The notes beneath the pieces are model-generated. The model did not search any database, was not told where the DNA came from, and saw only the letters and a program-made list of their open reading frames with translations. The translations under genes were made by a program, and so were the position numbers. A stretch of DNA of 64,000 nt from Thermatribacter sp048814795 (GTDB lineage: Bacteria > Atribacterota > Atribacteria > Atribacterales > Thermatribacteraceae). This document shows, piece after piece, positions 59,763 to 64,000 of the stretch. How positions within the stretch are numbered: position 1 is the first letter of the stretch; every line of letters begins with the position of its first letter. The stretch spans positions 1,426,001 through 1,490,000 of the forward strand of contig CP184673.1 in assembly GCA_048814795.1 (NCBI GenBank). The letters are read 5' to 3'.

Positions 59763-60695
59763 ATGTTTGAAATGAAACGAATATCTATAGGGAAACTGGC
59801 TAAAGAGCTGGTTGAAAGTTATCGGAATACAGAGCGAATTACCAACATAGAGGAAAAACATTTTCCCTCTCGAGAGCAGGTTATTAAAATTACCGAAGAG
59901 TTGCGAGAATTGCTTTTTCCGGGTTATTTGGGAAGGACCGATCTGTGCTGGAGTAACGTTGAGTACTTTGTTGGCAATAAGCTCGACCGTTTGTTCACGA
60001 TGTTAAGCGAAGAAATTGCTAAAGCCTTTGGTAGTCTATCAAAGAGTGAAGAAGAAGATTTTCAATCTCTTTTGTGCAAGTGTCGTGAAAGAGCTTGCAG
60101 GGAAACAGAAATTTTTTTCTCCAAATTGCCCAAGGTTAGGGAAATGCTTGATGAAGATGTTCAAGCAGCTTATGACGGAGATCCAGCAGCTAAAAGCATT
60201 GAAGAAATCATTTTTAGTTATCCCTGTGTGCTGGCTATTTCTGTTTATCGTATGGCCCATGAATTGTTTTTACAGGATGTACCCTTGATTCCTCGTATGA
60301 TGACGGAATATGCTCATGCCTTAACTGGTATAGATATTCATCCTGGAGCTAGAATTGGAAGAAGTTTCTTTATCGATCATGGAACCGGTGTAGTCATCGG
60401 GGAGACCTGTGAAATTGGGGACAACGTAAAAATATACCAAGGAGTTACCCTGGGAGCTCTTTCTTTCCCCAAAGATGAGCGAGGTAAAATAATTCGGGGA
60501 ATCAAAAGACATCCTACCATTGAAAGTGGAGTTACTATTTATGCTGGAGCAACTATTCTTGGGGGCAATACGGTAATTGGCAAAAACAGCGTTATAGGTG
60601 GCAACGTCTGGCTTACTCATTCCATACCTCCCAACACCAAGGTTATTATAGAAGAGCCACGTCTTAGAATAGTTGAAAACAAATCTTCCCAATGA
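59763..60695 (+). CDS. cysE: Serine O-acetyltransferase
   Basis: Makes O-acetylserine from serine and acetyl-CoA, the step before cysteine synthase. A long form (310 residues) like the EpsC/SrpH subgroup: an N-terminal helical domain of about 180 residues and a left-handed beta-helix from about 185 (GIDIHPGARIGRSFFIDHGT, GVVIGETCEIGDNVKIYQGV, TLGALSFPKDERGK, GATILGGNTVIGKNSVIGGN). The catalytic His and Asp are in FFIDHGTGVVIGE. It follows the anti-sigma gene by 6 bp, linking cysteine synthesis with the possible thiol-responsive sigma unit. Confidence 0.94.
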   Translation: MFEMKRISIGKLAKELVESYRNTERITNIEEKHFPSREQVIKITEELRELLFPGYLGRTDLCWSNVEYFVGNKLDRLFTMLSEEIAKAFGSLSKSEEEDFQSLLCKCRERACRETEIFFSKLPKVREMLDEDVQAAYDGDPAAKSIEEIIFSYPCVLAISVYRMAHELFLQDVPLIPRMMTEYAHALTGIDIHPGARIGRSFFIDHGTGVVIGETCEIGDNVKIYQGVTLGALSFPKDERGKIIRGIKRHPTIESGVTIYAGATILGGNTVIGKNSVIGGNVWLTHSIPPNTKVIIEEPRLRIVENKSSQ

Positions 60696-61486
60696 GCTGG
60701 CGCTTACATCTTCTCTTCTTTTGTTTTTGGTTATCTTCAGGGATTATTTACAGTGTTTACTCCGGAAATTTCTTTTTCAGAATGTTATTTTTATTTGTTT
60801 TTCCTCTTTTTTGGTTTTTCGTAGCCTTTTTCTTTGCTTTGAGGGCTTTTATGCTGGTGAGGGCTCGAACAAAAAGTTTTTTAAAGGCTCTGCTTTATGC
60901 TCTTGCAGCATTTTTTAATTACCCTTATTTCTACTGGTATCTTCGTTTAAAATTACCTTTGAACGAGGAAGAAAAAAGAACAACACTTAAGGAATTTTCC
61001 AGATTAAGCGGATTAAGTTCCCCAAGTTCAATCTTTTGCCCTTTTTGTAGAGTAGAGATTAAAAATGCTTTAAAGGTATCATCTGATAGAAGAAGCATAA
61101 TTCCCAAACAGCGGCCTTTGCTTTGCCCAAAGTGCGGTTTACGCATAGATGCTTGTCGTTATTGTCTTTTTTTTGAAAAGGACACTTCCCAGTTTGGTCT
61201 GGAAATAACTTCAGGCAGATGTACCGTTATAAAAAAGGCTCAACCTGTCGAAAACCTTTGTGGTGCAAACGTTGCACAAAGGCTTAAGGCCATGGGCTGG
61301 CATACCCTCTACGCTGGTATTCGTATCGACGATCCCTTTTCTCCTCCCGAAAGCTGTCGTAGCTTTGTATTTGATCCTGTAAAAATGCTACCCGATAAAA
61401 TAACATGGATGGGGAAAGAGCGCTTTTTGCTTATTCAGATAGAAACAGATTTTTACTCCCAGGTTTCTTCTTCAGGGTCAGGCTGA
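60692..61486 (+). CDS. Membrane protein with zinc-binding cysteine pairs
   Basis: A 264-residue protein I cannot name. Residues 1-60 contain two membrane helices (LLFFCFWLSSGIIYSVYSG, then MLFLFVFPLFWFFVAFFFAL), followed by a third hydrophobic stretch near 70. The cytoplasmic or exported part has CPFC near 108, CPKCG near 135 and CRYC near 144, plus isolated cysteines, suggesting two zinc ribbons or iron-sulfur sites. It overlaps cysE by 4 bp (ATGA) and its 3' end overlaps the convergent YlbF-like gene by 34 bp. Confidence 0.78.
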   Translation: MSWRLHLLFFCFWLSSGIIYSVYSGNFFFRMLFLFVFPLFWFFVAFFFALRAFMLVRARTKSFLKALLYALAAFFNYPYFYWYLRLKLPLNEEEKRTTLKEFSRLSGLSSPSSIFCPFCRVEIKNALKVSSDRRSIIPKQRPLLCPKCGLRIDACRYCLFFEKDTSQFGLEITSGRCTVIKKAQPVENLCGANVAQRLKAMGWHTLYAGIRIDDPFSPPESCRSFVFDPVKMLPDKITWMGKERFLLIQIETDFYSQVSSSGSG

Positions 61487-61848
61487 GCAGCGGACAGGGC
61501 AAAATCGAAACCCAGGATATTACTCAGTTCCCTGTTTACTTCTTTTAAAAAAGTAACTAATTCATCCTGAGCTTTGAAATAGTTCATAAGAGTTGTGTTT
61601 TTAAATATTTCTTCACGAATCGTTTCTACTTCCAGAAAATCTTCTTCTCTCAAATCTCTTTCGGAAGCAATTTCGCTGAGCTCTCTCTGCTTTTCGTTCC
61701 AGCGCTGCAGGAGATCCAGAGCTTCCTGGTCAGCAGTCAGACTGGAGCGGCTTTGCTGGAACGTCTGGAAAAAACTAGTTGTTATAAGTTTCTCGGCGAA
61801 TTCCTGAAGAGATGATTTGATTTCTTCGCTAAGAATTAGATTTTTCAC
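61453..61848 (-). CDS. YlbF/YmcA-family protein
   Basis: A 131-residue all-helical protein of the Com_YlbF type (FAEKLITTSFFQTFQQSRSS, then ALDLLQRWNEKQRELSEIAS, LMNYFKAQDELVTFLKEVNR). In Bacillus YlbF and YmcA work with YaaT in RNase Y complexes; those partners are not here. Start is GTG 61848, eight bases after GGAGG. Confidence 0.85.
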   Translation of the reverse strand: MKNLILSEEIKSSLQEFAEKLITTSFFQTFQQSRSSLTADQEALDLLQRWNEKQRELSEIASERDLREEDFLEVETIREEIFKNTTLMNYFKAQDELVTFLKEVNRELSNILGFDFALSAAQPDPEEETWE

Positions 61849-61914
61849 AAAGTTTTCCTCCTTATCAGGGATTATTCACTATGATAAAGCTTTCACTATA
61901 AAAAAGCAAAGTTT

Positions 61915-63399
61915 TTATAACTTTTTTAAAAGAGCAAGATAGGCCTGGATTTTGATTTCGATGTCAGGATAAGTGCTTATCCTGGAAAGGAAGCGCAAAG
62001 AGGCCGGTTCTTGTACAGTCTCAAGAAGGCGAATGATTTCTGCAAGTACTGCTTTTGGGGGGCTTTGACGGAGGATTTCCTCGAGAAGAGGCAAAACCTC
62101 TGCCTGGAGTGGCCAGAGTAGTGGTATAAGATATAATTTAGCTTTAGTTTCACCCTCTTTAAATATTTTGCGTAGTATGTGGTAGTTGTTCCTGAGCTCG
62201 GGGTAAGTAAAGGAAATTTGAAAATCTTTGGGAGGGACTTTCCCTTCTTGAAGCTTTTTAAGCACTATCCATTTTGTTTTTTCTTCTGGAAAGAAACGAA
62301 GCAAGGTCAAGGGTTCCCAGTTGTTTTCTTTAAGAGTTAACCACAGCATTGATGAAGGAGAAACATACGAGCATTGCGTGAGTGAATTGAGGAGTTTTTC
62401 CACTCTTCCCTCGAGTAATGCTTTATTTAGGAGATAATTGATACCTTTTTCGGTCTGAGCACATATTTCAACCACTTCTGAGTCCCAGAGTTCGAAATTT
62501 GGGTTTCTATTTGCTGGTTTGCCATCTAAAGCTATAAGGATGGCTTGAGTTAAATTATTGATGTTACCCTCGCTTTCCTCCTGAATCATTTTTGCTATTT
62601 TAAGTGCTTCCCCAGGTTCATGCCTGAAAAGTACTTTTAGAGAAAGGGCACGTATTTCGGGATTCGGGTCATTCAGAGGAAGTTCAAGGCAGACATGTGT
62701 TTTAAAAGAACTTTCCAGCAACGTTTTGAGGGCTAATTTTTTAACCTTGTTTGAAGAAGAATTTAAAAGGGCACATAAGTAAGGCAGGATTCTATCGTCA
62801 AAGTTTTCCAGAAGGTTTTGTTCAGGAGGCAAATCAATTTCACTCAAGAAGGAGATAAAATCTGGCAATGCTATTTTGATTTGCCAACTAAACAAAGCTT
62901 TAAATGCTTCCAATCTTAAGAGAATTTCTTCTTTCTCGGGTAGCGAAGTTTTTCCTCTTGATACCGAGACGAGAAATGGTATCCAATCGTCATTACCTGC
63001 AAGATGTCTAATTATAGTTTTTTTAAGGAATAAACTGTTCGTTTCTTTGAAATACTTAATCAAAAAGGAGCCCAGCACGCTGGGCTCCTCTATTTCTGAG
63101 AGTTTCTTGAGCGCTTTGTATTGGAGTTCGTCAGAAAAACTGCTTTCATTCTGCAAAATGTTATAAAGATCTCTTTTAAGCTCTGTTTCAGGCACAAAGC
63201 TTTCACTTGCATCTATAAGTAACTCCTTATAAACATTTCTTTCTCTCCAGAGATGTAACAATTCTCTCTGAATTTCTTCTTTAGACAAAGCTTCCGCTTT
63301 TGCGATTTGAACCAGCGTTATTGCTGAAAATACTAAAATTGAAATCAAAAGCCATATTTGATCCTTTTCTAAGGCTCTTTTAAGTTTTATTTTGCTCAT
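61915..63399 (-). CDS. Exported HEAT-repeat-like helical protein
   Basis: A 494-residue protein with an N-terminal membrane anchor or signal (residues 16-36, WLLISILVFSAITLVQIAKA). The rest is a helical-repeat protein; several units have HEAT-like alternation (LPYLCALLNSSSNKVKKLAL, NDPNPEIRALSLKVLFRHEP, EILRQSPPKAVLAEIIRLLE). Such scaffolds bind other proteins; no partner is evident. It follows a LacI-type regulator gene in the same orientation, 39 bp away. A terminator-like hairpin lies inside the gene at 63062-63088. Confidence 0.72.
   Translation of the reverse strand: MSKIKLKRALEKDQIWLLISILVFSAITLVQIAKAEALSKEEIQRELLHLWRERNVYKELLIDASESFVPETELKRDLYNILQNESSFSDELQYKALKKLSEIEEPSVLGSFLIKYFKETNSLFLKKTIIRHLAGNDDWIPFLVSVSRGKTSLPEKEEILLRLEAFKALFSWQIKIALPDFISFLSEIDLPPEQNLLENFDDRILPYLCALLNSSSNKVKKLALKTLLESSFKTHVCLELPLNDPNPEIRALSLKVLFRHEPGEALKIAKMIQEESEGNINNLTQAILIALDGKPANRNPNFELWDSEVVEICAQTEKGINYLLNKALLEGRVEKLLNSLTQCSYVSPSSMLWLTLKENNWEPLTLLRFFPEEKTKWIVLKKLQEGKVPPKDFQISFTYPELRNNYHILRKIFKEGETKAKLYLIPLLWPLQAEVLPLLEEILRQSPPKAVLAEIIRLLETVQEPASLRFLSRISTYPDIEIKIQAYLALLKKL
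63062..63088 (-). terminator. Terminator-like hairpin inside a coding sequence
   Basis: GGAGCCCAGC at 63067-63076 and its exact reverse complement at 63079-63088 with a two-base centre, followed on the minus strand by T5 at 63062-63066. It lies in the sense orientation about 310 bp into the HEAT-like gene, where it encodes EEPSVLGSFL. Confidence 0.6.
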
Positions 63400-63438
63400 A
63401 GCTCAATAATATTCAGGCATAATACCGGAAACACCTTT

Positions 63439-64000
63439 TCATTGTTGGCAACCGCAGGAGCGACGAATGAGAATTTCCGGTTTCAGTACCACTTCTCGCC
63501 GTTCTTTTATTCTTTCTCCCCTTATGCGTTGTAAGAGAAATTCGCAGGCCAGACTACCCATGGTATAAGCTGGCTGTTTAGCAGCGGTTAGGAAAGGAAA
63601 CAGAGAAGAAGCGAATTCGAAGTCATCAAAGGTTACCAGAGCTAAATCTCCTGGTACACGGATGCCTACGTCCCGAGCAGCTCTTATGACCCCTACTGCT
63701 ATAAAGTTATTGCCCGCAAAGATAGCTTCAATCTTTGAACCTTCTTTTTTGAGGAATTCCAGAGTTGCTCGATAGCCAAAGTCTTCTTTGTAAGTGCCGA
63801 TAACCGTGTAATTCTTGGGAATTGCTATATTGAACTCTCGCAGGGCTCTTTGATATCCCTGTATGCGCTCTCTGCTTGTGGAAAGAGTGAGTGGTCCGGA
63901 AAGAATGGCAATCTTTTTAATGCCGTGGGTTTCGATTAAGTGTCTGGTGAGCTGGTAGGCTCCTTCTTCGTTGTCCCCGGTTACGCAATCTAAATTCGGG
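63439..64000 (-). CDS. LacI-family transcriptional regulator, C-terminal part (partial)
   Basis: The minus-strand frame runs open from the window edge to a TGA at 63439, giving 187 residues of a LacI/PurR-type ligand-binding domain: VTGDNEEGAYQLTRHLIE, KKIAILSGPLTLSTSRERIQ, AIFAGNNFIAVGVIRAARD, LALVTFDDFEFASSLFPFLT, MGSLACEFLLQRIRGE and a terminal ILIRRSCGCQQ. The LacI family's usual GFDD/FAxxxxPxLTxxxQP motifs are all present in variant form. The DNA-binding half lies outside the window, so targets are unknown; a sugar-transport operon is typical. Confidence 0.9.
   Translation of the reverse strand, partial: PNLDCVTGDNEEGAYQLTRHLIETHGIKKIAILSGPLTLSTSRERIQGYQRALREFNIAIPKNYTVIGTYKEDFGYRATLEFLKKEGSKIEAIFAGNNFIAVGVIRAARDVGIRVPGDLALVTFDDFEFASSLFPFLTAAKQPAYTMGSLACEFLLQRIRGERIKERREVVLKPEILIRRSCGCQQ

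Noticed and set aside
1..64000. CRISPR array
   Set aside because: I see no regularly spaced repeat of 24-40 bp with unique spacers, and no cas gene anywhere in the window.

Overview
This 64 kb window is ordinary bacterial chromosome, densely packed and moderately AT-rich, interrupted by one integrated mobile element of about 7 kb. Several features fit an anaerobic, possibly thermophilic, deep-branching bacterium: four radical SAM genes, a 2-oxoacid:ferredoxin oxidoreductase, a bacterial glycerol-1-phosphate dehydrogenase, an NfeD/stomatin pair, HD-GYP proteins, a SpoIIIAA-like fragment, an O-antigen-ligase-type membrane protein and thioredoxin-fold lipoproteins. An Atribacterota-like, Dictyoglomota-like or Firmicutes-like lineage is my guess; the sequence alone does not decide it. 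TTG appears to be used often as a start codon, judged from Shine-Dalgarno spacing.

Layout, left to right. 1-3.2 kb: a SpoIIIAA-like fragment, a metallophosphoesterase, a family 4 uracil-DNA glycosylase and a radical SAM protein. 3.3-7.9 kb (minus): a purine operon (zinc-ribbon protein, purB, purM, purN, purD) with overlapping genes. 8-11.9 kb (plus): a sugar-type ABC importer (binding protein, terminator, two permeases, no ATPase) and a UspA protein. 12-21 kb (minus): two-gene 2-oxoacid:ferredoxin oxidoreductase, MscS channel, carB, carA, a B12-binding radical SAM protein. 21.2-24.7 kb: NfeD and stomatin, a flavin-reductase-like protein, an SPL-like radical SAM protein. 24.7-26.9 kb (minus): two HD-GYP genes sharing an identical 415 bp segment. 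27-35.3 kb (plus): a tight run of five genes I cannot assign to any described system (two SPFH/HflKC-like membrane proteins, an M14-like zinc peptidase, two unknowns), then a HAD phosphatase and glycerol-1-phosphate dehydrogenase. 35.4-47.6 kb (minus): O-antigen-ligase/TPR protein between two TlpA-like lipoproteins, mtaB, rsmE, dnaJ, dnaK, grpE, a Lon-like protease and a small ACT-like protein.

47.76-54.73 kb: the mobile element, bounded by two perfect 86 bp copies of a complete tRNA-Gly gene plus 10 bp of leader. It encodes a tyrosine recombinase, a Prim-Pol/SF3-helicase replication protein, a small XRE-type regulator, a terminase-small-subunit-like HTH protein, a large protein with a C-terminal Cys4 zinc finger, and two unknown proteins. 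It is visibly richer in GC than the flanks. The end of the replication gene contains an origin-like inverted array of GTTACC repeats around an AT-rich core. The octamer CCCCGGGG occurs seven times in the element and once in the rest of the window by my reading.

54.7-64 kb: a nucleotide-sugar epimerase, tRNA-Lys, a DUF362 ferredoxin-like protein, a folate-type ECF transporter S component, a ferritin-like protein, an ECF sigma/anti-sigma unit followed by serine acetyltransferase and a zinc-binding membrane protein, a YlbF-like protein, a HEAT-like exported protein with a terminator-like hairpin inside the gene, and the C-terminal half of a LacI-type repressor.
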